DNA of 64,000 nt from Calendula officinalis (lineage: Eukaryota > Streptophyta > Magnoliopsida > Asterales > Asteraceae): assembly GCA_963853835.1 (NCBI GenBank), contig OY970820.1, positions 25,175,873 to 25,239,872 of the forward strand, in the 5' to 3' direction. A program made the position numbers and the translations under genes. Within the stretch, counting starts at the first letter, position 1, and each line of letters starts with the position of its first letter. Below are positions 53,919 through 63,625 of the stretch, piece after piece. The notes beneath the pieces were generated by a model. It saw nothing but the letters and a program-made list of their open reading frames with translations. It had not been told where the DNA came from and made no database searches.

Positions 53919-53932
53919 ATATATATATATAA
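53919..53932 (-). promoter_or_regulatory. Candidate TATA box for the antisense ORF
   Basis: Minus-strand TTATATATATATAT about 90 bases upstream of the ATG at 53830. The leader is C/T-rich (CCCTCTCTCTTCTCCCC). It would let the antisense ORF be transcribed independently of the LTR. Motif only. Confidence 0.4.
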
Positions 53933-54009
53933 CGAAGGAAGATCAAAAGACGGGGAAACTCTCCATACCAGAACCCAACGGTCGAATTCCGAAAAACTCT
54001 CAACGGTAA

Positions 54010-55507
54010 CTTTAACACCACGGGGGAAGTTCGCGACGCGAGGTGTTCCCGATCGGAGTTCATGGCCCGTTCCCGATCGCGAGTTGTTCCCGACGGGGGA
54101 AGTTCGCGACGCGAACTCAATTTCGTGATCGCGAACTGTGTCAGGTGTATAAAATGACGGGTTTAGGCATCAACGACCCTACTCCTAGCTCAGCCGTTTT
54201 TGTGAAGAGAATAGGCGATTTTGCTGATCTTGAGCTCAAATCTTCACCATCTTTGAAGATTTAAACATCAAAGGTAAAGATTATTGATTCTTATCATCTT
54301 CTACCTTAGTTTCAAGCTTTTCATGGGCATCAGTGGTGGTTTTGGGAACCAACCATATCATCTTTGGGGAAGATGATCTATCATGAGTGAAAACACTCAT
54401 GGTAAGCTTGTAATCAATATGTACAAGCTAGATTTGGGTTTTATGGATAGAAATCTTGAACTAGGGTTTGAGATTCCACCAAGTTGTATGAACTTGGTGG
54501 TTGGGAAGGTTTATTTGGGTTTATTAGTAGCTAGTTATGGATCGTAACTAGATCTTGTGATGATATTGATATTAGGTCAAGAAGACTTTGAGATTTGAAG
54601 TACTTCCTTGATTGGGAAGTAAGGGTTTGTGTTGATGAACACAAGTATTGGATAGCATTACTAAGGTGAGTACATGTGATCTTTTGTGAGTACATACAAA
54701 AAAGATTTTTATGGTTTAAATGATTAAACAAGTTTTTAGTAGTCTTTATTGAATAAATGTTTTGATAAAGAAAAAGATTGATGAGTTAGTACATGAATTG
54801 AATTGTTATTGATTTGCTTGGTTGCCACTAGTATGTAGAGATCTATGATTTGGAGCATTGGCTCAAGTTGTTGAATTGTTATGTGGTAGCTAAACAATTG
54901 GATCCTAGATAACCCACACAAGTTGGGGGAGTTAGTGACACCTACTTGGGGGCGGTACCATCCTGCGCAAGGGTAGTGTGTCGAGAAATAGATAACCCGG
55001 AAAGCGGGGGTGTTTGAGGTAACTCGATAATCGGGGGAGAAATAGATAACCCGGAAACGGGGGAGTTTACCTAGTTAACCCATATCGGGGGAGGTGTTTC
55101 GGGGAGGCCCGTTACGTATGTGTTGGGCTTATGGCAAGCCTTAGAGTATGATTGACTGTGAAATTTGATAATATTTTTAATTATTATTTTATTGCAAATT
55201 ATTTATAACCGGGTCCAAAACCCATGTTTCTCACGAGACAATTTTGCTCACGTACTACGTTTATTTTGGCTATGTACTCAGGTTCGGGAGCTAAGGATTA
55301 GGCGGCCCGTAGTTAGCATTTGGAAGTGATTAGCTCGGTGTACTATTTTTAAAGACTTAGTTTTGATATTATTGTAACACCGATTTTTGGCACTTGTAAT
55401 CATTTCATATGTTTTATTTAAACCGTATTTTTGGATGATTGGATTTTTAGTAGTTAAACTTGTTTATTTAAAAAGTTTAAATTGTTTTGAAAAATTTGTG
55501 TGTTACA
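54010..55507 (+). repeat. Partial LTR of another Gypsy element
   Basis: Ends GTGTGTTACA at 55507 and has the same build as the LTR at 2013-3714 without sharing long stretches: a CpG-rich block (GTTCGCGACGCGA twice, GATCGCGA) at 54028-54140, TGTATAAAATGAC as a TATA region near 54146, GGGTC..AACCCATG and CTCACGAGACA, and TGTAACACC near the end. The start (TG) and internal region are not identifiable, so the left boundary is approximate. The front of the Tat-like 3' LTR is lost here. Confidence 0.6.
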
Positions 55508-55947
55508 GTAAACACATTCATTACACTCTTCTCATTAATTACCACCTCACTCTTCATTTACTACGAAAATCGTATTTAAGTCGTTTCGATTCGATCCCCG
55601 ATATATATATACTGACTTAGGCATCGGAGTGTCTTTACGAGGTGACCATAATTCTTTCTCATATAGACAAAGAAAAAAAAATATTTTTTCTAGTGCATTC
55701 ACGCGTTAGCTGGGCCCCTGATCCGCGTAGACCAAGGGCGAACACTCATCGTTTACGGCATGGACTACCAGGGTATCTAATCATGTTCGCTCCCCATGCT
55801 TTCGCACTCCAGCGTCGGTAGGGACCCAGAGAGCTGCCTTCGCTTTTGGCTCGTAAGGCTTCTGAATAGGGTTTCTTTCGTGGTTGTTTGTATGTTCCAC
55901 GTTGCGACGGACGATCCTCGTTAGTCCGGAAGAACCAGGATTCAACA
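55508..55947 (+). repeat. Remainder of the Tat-like 3' LTR
   Basis: Collinear with 47254-47410 of the 5' LTR (GTAAACACATTCATTACACTC ... GGATTCAACA). It retains the 81 bases missing in the 5' copy and contains the 202-bp insertion 55648-55849 carrying mitochondrial rRNA sequence. Confidence 0.8.
55698..55849 (-). pseudogene. rrn18: Mitochondrial 18S rRNA fragment (NUMT) inside the LTR
   Basis: Minus-strand reading contains the universal small-subunit rRNA block GATTAGATACCCTGGTAGTC, followed by GCCGTAAACGATGAGTGTTC and GCGGATCAGGGGCCCAGCTA. The GAGTGTTCGCCCTTGGTC part is the plant mitochondrial form; plastid 16S differs here. About 150 bases correspond roughly to E. coli positions 715-870. 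It is a fragment, not a working rRNA gene. A further 50 bases on the left (55648-55697) are unassigned filler. The 5' LTR lacks the insertion, so it arrived after the element integrated. No target duplication is seen, which fits end-joining repair. Confidence 0.88.
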
Positions 55948-57355
55948 GTCCCTAAATTCCAAAAATTACAGTGATGGTCAATAAGTATCGGACTTCGTAT
56001 CATTTTAGATCCCTAAAGCTAACTGCCGTTAAAAATGGTAGTTAAATATAGACATGTGCAAAGCACATGGGGGTAGATATGTCATTTTGCTGCCTGAACT
56101 TGGATTATATCCATTATCCATTTTTAAAATTGATTGAGGGTTCTTACAACTATCACCATGGATTATATTCTGGACCAAGCCCTGATCATGACCACCCGCT
56201 GTGGTGGCCAGAATTGCTACCTGAACAGCCGAACAAGAGGGTTGACTTCCCTCAGAGAGTTAATATTGAGGCTTTTAGGGGTCATCAACTTCAATTCAGA
56301 ATCAATACAGACAATTGAGCCTTGGACATAATCCCTAATGTGTTTTCGAGCATGACCAACCTCCCCCTTACCCGTAATATCGCCGGCGACCACTGTTACG
56401 GCAGCTGTCTTGCCGGAAATATTATGGGTTTCCGCTTCCGGTATCTAACGGCCAGCAGGAGACATACTCAACCTTATTTCGATGTCCCGAATCGATTGCA
56501 CATATTCCGGAGTCACAATTTTGGCCCGAGGACGGTTTGTCGCCAGAGTTGCAGAGACGGCCGGATTCGCGATTTTTAGATCCGGTGAACTAGAAGGCTG
56601 ATCTTGTTGAATCAATAGTGGATCCCCACTAAGTTGAGCATTCCGAGCATGATGGTGTTGGTCCGCCGGCCCATAACTTCCGGCAACACGGCAAGTATCG
56701 CCGCCGCCGGGTTTTCCTTTTCCAGCCAAGAACCAGGAGGCTTCCGAACACGAGTGGACATTTAGACCTTCGGCCCTTCATCAATTTGTGGAAGGGACAA
56801 TTCCGAGCAGAATGAGACTGGTGTCAGGGTGCTTCTCCGGCCAGATTGGCCGGAATCCGGCCACCACCACAAACACACACTAAATCGCACCTTTATGTGT
56901 ATTTTTTTCTAACGTCCGTTGAAATTGCTAATGCATACGGTGGTTTTACAAGTTAGAGAAGGAATTAAGATGAAATGACATATTTACCCTCATGTGCAAT
57001 GCACATGACCAGATTAAACAGTCAAATTTAACGGCTGTTAGGTTTAAGGACCAAAACCGATACGGAGTCCAATACTTAGTGACCATCAGTGTAATTTCTG
57101 GAATTTAAGGACTAAATCTAAAACTCAAGTCAAACCACAGGGACTATTCATGTAATTTACTCTTTATTTTAACATATATTGTGAGTGAAAGTATTCAAAT
57201 ACACTTATACAAAACATATCTATTGTAATAACTTGTCGGTTTGTTTTTCTTTCATCTAGAGTAAAGCAACTTAAGATAGAAGAGTATTTCACTTCAAATG
57301 TTAAGCAAATGTCACTATATAAAAGTTATTTTACGATATATATATATATATAGTA

Positions 57356-58626
57356 CTAGCTTCAAAGCCCGTACGATTAGGCGGGCATACTTCGAGAGAG
57401 ATGCAGGAAAATAACGGAATATTGATATTGTTTAAATAACATAGCAATTCATAATTGTAATAATGAGAAACAACTTTTGATACATCAATAAATGTTATAT
57501 GTAGTTTATAGACGAAATAAAACTTCTTTGTAAACGACATTTGTTGTTAATTAGTGTAATTTCCATGTTTGTCGCAACAAATAACCTTCAATCATTTCTT
57601 GCTCTTAACTCTTGATACAAAGATATACAGTTGACCATGTGAGAATAATGGTTTTTGAAGCCACGTGTCCAACTTGCGATAAAGTCTGACCTTGACTTTA
57701 ATTATTAATCATAGCAAAGCAAACTTGAACAGGATATTGACTCCGATTCAATTTGTAAGCCATCTTGATGTCGGAAGGACTAATAACTATGCAAGGGATA
57801 ACGTAAATTGTACCAACTTTGCCGTCAGATATGATCTTACCTTCGATTATATTGACTCTCATTCGTAATAATCTGAAGTCGAGTTTCGTTGCATAATCCT
57901 GCTTCCTGATCAAAGTTTCACATACACATTACTGGAGCGCCGATCTTTAACTTCAACCTATGATGCGGGACAGCTGACATATTTATATTGTTCAAGAAAT
58001 CGATGGTGTAAAGATCCAGGCTAAACATGGCATCATCTTCATCTGCAACAGAAACCAAGTCTGATGACTCGTATATCTTTTGGTCTATTGGAATTAAAGA
58101 AAGAATTCGTTTCATTGATCATGTCAACCATTTCATGCGTGAGAGCACTTGCAAATTCTTCAAATGTACGCATTATGTTTAAATATTAATGAACAAATAT
58201 TATACATGTTATAATAACAAATAAAAAAAGATCTATATAGTTGTAGTTTTTATTTGACGTTTATTTATGAAAGTTAACAAAACCATCCTTTTTAGAAATT
58301 AATTTTTTTTCAAGAAATTAAAAATGAAAGGGATAAATGGGAGGGATTACTGATGGCTAAAAATGTGAACAAATACTTTTTAAATCTGTTAATATTATTG
58401 GGTAAATGGTTTGTTTTGTAAAAATGATTTGGGATTCTCCTTGTGATTGGGTGGGTTGTTATTAAGGGAAGTCAATAAAAAGTTATGTGATAAATGGAAT
58501 TTACGTGTTATTTTGGTATTGGACAAGTGGCATTTTCAATCAGTTACACGTCATCGTTAAGGGCGAATGGGAAAATGACATGTGAACAAATATAAATTAA
58601 AATTAGGCTTTATTTATAAGAGAAGA
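57356..58626 (-). mobile_element. Decayed Helitron, about 1.27 kb
   Basis: 3' end (minus strand): imperfect hairpin GCCCG...CGGGC, then TTTGAAG and CTAG followed by T. The terminal CGGGCTTTGAAGCTAGT matches that at 22640. A candidate 5' end is TCTTCTCTTATAAATAAAG, preceded by A, at 58626; this end is inferred from the T-C start and A/T context only. A helicase remnant lies inside on the same strand. Confidence 0.6.
57480..58170 (-). pseudogene. Helitron PIF1-type helicase remnant (C-terminal part)
   Basis: Minus-strand pieces in different frames follow the order of Helitron helicases: N-E/R-I-L-S-L-I-P, S-S-D-L-V-S-V, F-L-N-N, P-H-H-R-L-K-L-K-I-G-A-P-V-M, D-Q-E-A-G-L-C-N-E-T-R-L, then (58115-57698 in a second frame) G-K-I-I-S-D-G and I-P-C-I-V-I-S-P-S-D-I-K, Q-Y-P-V-Q-V-C-F-A-M, followed by a broken tail with D-K-x-G-N-like text. 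Several stops and frameshifts. The Rep/HUH domain and the helicase N terminus are missing, so it cannot act on its own. Confidence 0.8.
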
Positions 58627-58851
58627 TTCCTTCAATCCCTTAAAAAATTCTCATTTGTTTTTTTATTAAAAACATAAGTTAGTTTAAGGGATAAAAAGTG
58701 GTAAAAACTTAAACTCGGGTCAAGAATATGGTACCCGGTGAGTTTAAAACTTAAATTCGGGTCAACTTACTTTCAACCACTCGGATAAGATACGGAAAAC
58801 CAAACAAAGCTCACTCCGTTTGCAGGGGAGGATAACAAAGCGTTCTCTCAA
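58627..58851. other. Promoter region of the RAF2-like gene
   Basis: The proximal 225 bases lie against the Helitron edge. The phrase AAACTTAAAYTCGGGTCAA occurs twice (about 58706 and 58746). A single Stowaway-like end (TTCAATCCCTTAAAAAATTCTCATTT) sits at 58631. No clear TATA box seen. Confidence 0.4.
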
Positions 58852-60930
58852 ATGGCGGTTTTCGCCACTCTATGCTTCGTTCCTCCGTTTACTTTCTCCA
58901 CCAATCAAACCCACAATTCTGTAATCATCACTCACAATCGTCTTGTTAACAGAGGCGCGTGTACAACAAGAACAAAAAATTTTGCTTTGGGAAACGAATC
59001 ACTGGGTGATTTCGGTGCTAGAGACCCTTTTCCGGCAGAGATAGAGACCAATTTCTCTGATAAAGTGGGTGTTTTCGACACCGAACACAAGATTCTAATC
59101 CCCAATGTTGCTGCTATGTCTCTTGCTCACCAAAATTGCACTCCAATTTCCCACCTGCAGTCTCCGATGTCAGAGGATGATGCCAAAAATCTACTAAGGA
59201 AGGTCAATTTCACAATACACTTTTCGTATTTTGGATATTTTAGTTATATTAATGCTTAATTTTCATTTCAGTAACTGACTGATGTGAAACTTGAAATACG
59301 GAATGAATTTGTTAATTTTGATGAAATTCTTTGTAACTGTAGAAACTATGCAACAAATGATACAATTAGAGTAAAAGTTGGTGTTGAGTTAATCAATGAT
59401 TTTCTTAGTAATTAAAGAACTTGCAAGGTCCATAGTTTGATTTCAAAAGTGAAAGAAGCTATAGGGTGGTCAAATAATTTATCTCTACTTAAGGACTATC
59501 TGACTGATTGTTTTTTTTCTTTTATTTTCTAAGTATAATAAGAACAAAAGCTGAAACCTTTGTTCATTTTCCGACTACAGCCCAGATTGTTTTTTATCAA
59601 TGAAAAACATCTGAATGCCTACAGTAACATTAGCATGCTATGCCATGATGCTAAGATCGTGAGGTAAACAATTTTAAATCTGTAAATCGTTATACCGAAT
59701 CTAAAATTAAAAAAAAAAAAAAAATCACTATAACTAATGTCTTAATAATCTGTATCGAGCTGCGATAATGTCAACTGTTCAGGGAAGAACTCAGTCATTT
59801 GACATACAATTAAGTCAACTTTGAGAGTTATTAATTATATGTCGCGTGAGCATATATGCTAATTACGCAAGAGTTCTTCCTTATTTGCATATGTCGAAGC
59901 CAAGAATTAATAAAGTATATTTTTTTTAACAAACAAAAATTTCTCTATTGAGGAAATTTTGTATAATTAGATAATCTATACAACGTACGCCAAATGTAGT
60001 GAAAATGTTGTGATTCGGTTAATAAAGAATTGCACTGTAATTTAAAGCTTGCTAGGTCGTAGGTTTGACTTCAAAAGTCAAATTCTCCTCTTAAATTAGG
60101 TTTGTTCATTTGATGATTACTACTTGTAGAAAAGGGAAATTAAAAAGCTCAAGATTGACAAGTATAGATTGATTATCCATTTTATGGTCCGTGTATCAAC
60201 CAACTTGACAAAACCTAGTTTTCGCGTATGGTGTTAGTGTCAACTACTCAATTTAAGTAAAACGAACGACATTTATATTATTTCGTTTTTTGGAAAAATT
60301 TAGCCGGAAAGCAATTATATCTTTAGTTCCGTATCTTTGTAAAATCGTACTCACGACAATTGGTGACTTGTTTATAATTCATTTTCATTTCTTGTTTACC
60401 ATTAACTTGCAATATGAAATCGACAGCTCCATAACATTGTAATCTTGTCTCCAAAAGTTAGAAAAAATATAGAATTTGCATGCTATATGTGGAACTGGGT
60501 ATCTAGTTTTTGTATCTTAACTGTTTCAAGAAAATGTTGTGTTTTTATTAGGTTATCGGTTGGAGACTAGTAAATGAAGATGGAAAACTAAAACTACAAT
60601 GTTTGTGGAAGCTTAAAGATTTCGATTGTGCGGTTGAACTCAAAAACCGAATTTTTACAGCCGTTGGATCAACGGGCCATTATCCTAACATTCAGGTAGA
60701 ACGGCCCAATCAAGTCAGAGCCGAGCTTTGGACTTCTTCAATCGGTAATCACCATTTTATTATAATATTTTCTTGCCTGTTTTATTAAAAAAAACAAAAA
60801 AGATAAATTTTTTACTTGAATTGTGTTGGTAATTGCAGGAGGCTTGAGCATGAATGATTTCATTGTAGCTGCAAAAATTGATGAGATAAAAACATCAGAT
60901 CTTGTTCCCAGGAAAAGAGCTTGGGCATAA
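58852..60930 (+). CDS. RAF2: Chloroplast pterin-4a-carbinolamine dehydratase-like protein (RAF2 type)
   Basis: Three exons: 58852-59202, 60552-60744 and 60839-60930. They total 636 nt (211 aa), GT-AG introns, phases 0 and 1. Intron 1 is 1.35 kb. The sequence follows Arabidopsis At5g51110 (Rubisco assembly factor 2): N-terminal transit peptide, G-D-F-G-A-R-D-P-F-P, T-E-H-K-I-L-I-P-N, then the dehydratase fold with V-I-G-W-R-L-V, L-Q-C-L-W-K-L-K-D-F and T-G-H-Y-P-N. The C terminus is G-G-L-S-M-N-D-F-I-V-A-A-K-I-D and R-K-R-A-W-A. Canonical dehydratases have His-His/Asn-Pro at the active site; here it is His-Tyr-Pro, as in the RAF2 branch, so a Rubisco-assembly role rather than catalysis is likely. 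Usual length about 220. Confidence 0.93.
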
Positions 60931-61749
60931 TCTGCAGGAAATTCCTAGAAAATATACAACTTTCATTTGTATTCTTTATCTTTGTTGTTATAAAATTTTC
61001 CTTTTTAAAAAAAAAACATTTTAGCTTTGCCAGGTAACTCAATTGTATTATTTTCCTGCATCTAGCTTCTTGCTAAGAGTGATTATTAATTAGTCGTCCG
61101 AGAAAGAAAGTAATGGTGCTTTAATACCAAAGACTTGTTGGATCGTGTTTGTCGCAAAAAAGAGAAAGAATATCCAACAAGCGGGATCTTAGTATATCCA
61201 CCAAAAACCCTATAGCCGTCGCAATCTTAAACATCAAAACCCTAGCCGCCAAATAATTAGCCGTGCGACGAGAGATTTTCTAAACCCTAAGTTCAAAACG
61301 CGCGTGCAAACTAATTAACAGTCTAACTAAACGAGGTCGACCGACTGTTTTGTTTACTATTTAGATTGAAGAGCACGTGCGCGAATCATTATGTTTCGGA
61401 TATTGACGTGATATTATTAATACATTTGAAGGCGGATCGATCTTGGACTTCATTAATTAATCTATCGCTCTCTTTGTTAATCGTTTTCGATTATTTTCAT
61501 CATACTGTTAACTATATACCATAGACGATTTCTCATAAAAGAAGTTAATGAAAAAAGAAGCATGTCATTGATCCAAAGGAAAAAAAACAGAAAATGAAGA
61601 AAACATAAATTGATTAAAGTTTGCTTAATTTCTTGAACAATTGATCATACAAATACTTGAAGTTTAATTATTTTTAAAGGTCCATTTCTTGCATCGATCT
61701 CACTCGTGAATTCCTACCTTCTTAGCTTGGTATCAATTAAGGAATTTGA
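60931..61749. other. Intergenic between convergent genes
   Basis: Holds the 3' UTRs of the RAF2-like gene (plus) and the unknown gene at 61750 (minus). At 61130-61300 a stretch with AAACCCTA words (AAAACCCTAGCC, TAAACCCTAAG) resembles plant gene leaders, but no exon was found. Confidence 0.4.
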
Positions 61750-62278
61750 TCAAATGAGGCAAACTGTGCCATTACAGTCTGCACACGTGTACGCACTCAA
61801 ATGTCGGCATGGCACCAAGTTACGTCCCGACTGTGAATCAAAATCTACGACTTCCGAATTGAAATTTGAATCCACTTCTTCCTCCCGACCACCGCCGGCA
61901 GCGGCACTGCTCCATCTCGCCAGCTCCAGCCGGTGGAGCTTCACCGTCCGATCATGGTAATATTCTCGGAGATTATTCAGCGCCATTTCTTTTTCTTTCA
62001 AATTAGCTTCAACAGCCTTTCTCTTATGTATTTCATGCTCTAGAACTCTCCGCATCCATCTGAAAACGTTCCATCTGCATGAACATGAAACCCTAATTAT
62101 CAAAATTATGAATAAATTTAACTTCAAATATACTGTAAAGCATTACCATTTGAGAGTAAATTACATGATCGTTTTCGTTAGCAGACAGATAGTAAGGAGT
62201 TGGTGGTGAATTGAGATCGATGTTGTCGGCGCCGTTGTTGTTTGCCATCATTCTCACCGACCTCCTGAATGGTTCCAT
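61750..62278 (-). pseudogene. Small two-exon gene of unknown family, apparently frameshifted
   Basis: Exon 1 62278-62147 encodes an N terminus with basic residues, N-I-D-L-N-S-P-P and N-D-H-V-I-Y-S-Q-M, ending at a good donor (ATG|GTAATG). Exon 2 from the acceptor TTCATGCAG|ATGG (62074) continues in frame for 13 protein-like residues (E-R-F-Q-M-D-A-E-S-S-R-A) and then hits TGA. One frame over, coding continues without a break to 61750: H-E-I-H-K-R-K-A-V-E-A-N coiled coil, an Ala/Gly/Glu-rich stretch and a Cys-rich tail (C-R-H-L...C-x-x-C...C). The simplest reading is one small indel near 62032. A functional gene with other splicing, or an assembly error, is possible. I do not recognise the family. 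Confidence 0.5.
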
Positions 62279-62837
62279 TTTTGTGAAACTTTGAAAGGAA
62301 ACGGCGGTTGACGACGGGGAGGTGGTGGTGATCGGAGGAAAGACTCGTTGGTTATCAACTCACGGCTGTTGTTGTGTTGGGTGGATTCCATCAGTAGGGT
62401 TTTTATGCACAAAAAATCATTAAAGTTTGTCCGACAAACACAAGGGTTTCGACAGGGGTAATATCGTAAGGTGCTTTTTTGGGTCGTTTTCTCGGAGATA
62501 AGTGGTGTCTGGGGGTAAATCCGTAATTGCAAGTTTACCAAGTTCTGGTAGGTGGATTATTTCCTTGACCAAGATTTTTAGATATTAATTTTTGTATACA
62601 TGGAAATTTCATCAAAACTTTAAAAAAGTGACACCTACTAATAAATTCTAACGGATATTTATCTATTAAATGAATACTTTCAAAATTAATCCAAGGATAT
62701 GCTTGGTTAAAAATGAAAAAGAGAAAAGGAATGATAATGCTAATTAATAGAATACATTTTCTCATTTTAATGAGTAATAACTAATTACTTTTAAGTAATT
62801 ATATTACCAATTCCTTATAATGCATTACCTCTCCAAC
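62279..62837. other. Upstream region of the unknown gene; AT-rich spacer
   Basis: 62279-62400 is probably 5' UTR (CACCACCACC-like, A-rich). An overlapping minus-strand frame 62541-62254 is low-complexity Pro/Arg and not supported. Beyond 62570 nothing recognised. Confidence 0.4.
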
Positions 62838-62842
62838 AAGAC

Positions 62843-63143
62843 TGAAAAACATAAAAACACTGAATCAATCCATACTAAGTGTTAGATGATGATTCTAGAT
62901 GGAAAAATGATAAAGAACAATTAGGGTTTTAGAGAGAGAAAGGTAGAGAGAAGTAGAGAGAATAAATGCTGGAAATTCAGATTTGATTAATGGCAAAAGT
63001 TGGGAATTAAGCCTTACACTTGGGTTTATATACCATGGCTTAATTCCTTGATTAATTAGGACTAATCATAATCTTAACTAAACTATTATACAATGTTACC
63101 ATTTAACCCCTAGACTATCTTTTACAATATTTAGTACCCAACA
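62843..63143 (-). mobile_element. Solo Copia LTR, 301 bp
   Basis: Same family as 13034-13343: minus-strand start TGTTGGGTACTAAATATTG, sharing TAGTCTAGGGG, AATTAAGCCATGG and AGGGTTTTAG segments. Exact 5-bp duplication aagac on both sides (62838-62842 and 63144-63148). Confidence 0.88.
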
Positions 63144-63148
63144 AAGAC

Positions 63149-63340
63149 ACACTTCTATAATTTAGAAAAATTTACAGCTAATATCTAATTATATAATATT
63201 AACATTGTTAAATCTGTTACATATTAACTATTAAAATAAATGTAAATACATGAATAAAGAAAAAAATCTATTTTTCAAAAGTTTTACTAATAACAACGAT
63301 TGTCTTCAAGGTGTAAATAGTAAAGACATGCATTAATGAT
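63149..63340. other. Spacer between two inverted LTRs
   Basis: AT-rich, about 190 bases, nothing recognised. Confidence 0.5.
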
Positions 63341-63625
63341 TGTTAGGTACTAAATATATTGTAAAAGATAGTCTAGGGGGTATATTGAAACATTGTATAT
63401 AAGTTTAGAAAAGATTAGGATTAGTCCTAATTAACCAAAGAATTAAGCCATGGTATATAATCCCAAGTGTAAGGCTTAATTCCTAACTTTTGCACATTAA
63501 TCAAATCTGAATTTCCAGCAAATTGTTCTCTCCCTTCTCTCTACCTTTCTCTCTCTAAAAGTCCTAATCATCTTCCTCATTTTTCTCTCTAAAATCATCA
63601 TCAACACTTGAGTATGGATTGATTC
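63341..63625 (+). repeat. Copia LTR of the same family, plus orientation, cut by a Gypsy LTR
   Basis: Begins TGTTAGGTACTAAATATATTG and follows the 62843-63143 sequence in reverse complement to GGATTGATTC at 63625. There the expected last 15-20 bases are replaced by another LTR start. The downstream part, if any, lies beyond the window. Confidence 0.8.

Larger units (their letters stand above)
44457..55947 (+). mobile_element. Tat/Retand-like Ty3/Gypsy element, integrase deleted, with antisense ORF
   Basis: 5' LTR begins TGATAACG at 44457 and ends GGATTCAACA at 47410; the 3' LTR ends with the same TTCAACA at 55947. Flanking duplication gtccc (44452-44456 and 55948-55952). Order: LTR, PBS, gag, protease, RT, RNase H, archaeal-type second RNase H, then an antisense ORF, then the 3' LTR. 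The doubled RNase H and the antisense ORF between pol and the 3' LTR are features of the Tat lineage (Retand/Ogre group). Integrase and its zinc finger are missing. Later insertions: a solo LTR in the 5' LTR, another LTR fragment (about 54010-55507) replacing the front of the 3' LTR, and mitochondrial rRNA DNA. Confidence 0.85.
44401..57162. mobile_element. Mutator-like element split by nested retrotransposons
   Basis: Left end GAGTAAATTACTTGGACTCG at 44401 and right end (reverse complement) GAGTAAATTACATGAATAGT ending at 57162. Both are flanked by an exact 9-bp duplication tttatttta (44392-44400 and 57163-57171). The inverted repeats continue inward through GAGTTTTA(A/G)ATTT(G/A)GTCC. On the left they are cut after 56 bases by the Gypsy element at 44457 and resume at 55948. 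Without insertions the element is about 1.27 kb. The interior (56040-56950) has CCGGCCA/GCCGGAA-rich sequence but no transposase or recognised captured exon. Confidence 0.88.

Noticed and set aside
55698..55849. Functional organelle-type rRNA gene, or plastid or bacterial contamination
   Set aside because: Only about 150 bases, embedded in LTR sequence on both sides, with mitochondrial-type diagnostic sequence.
56067..56729. Captured host gene (Pack-MULE) in the Mutator-like element
   Set aside because: Several short frames on both strands but none with recognisable domains, conserved splice sites or a consistent direction.
61706..61960. Plus-strand ORF opposite the unknown gene
   Set aside because: Antisense shadow of the coiled-coil exon, with no family features or splice context.
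62254..62541. Minus-strand ORF joined by the donor CG|GTGAGA to the exon at 62074
   Set aside because: The phase would fit, but the product is low-complexity leader-like sequence and it would put the well-formed N-I-D-L-N-S-P-P stretch into an intron. Kept as an alternative only.
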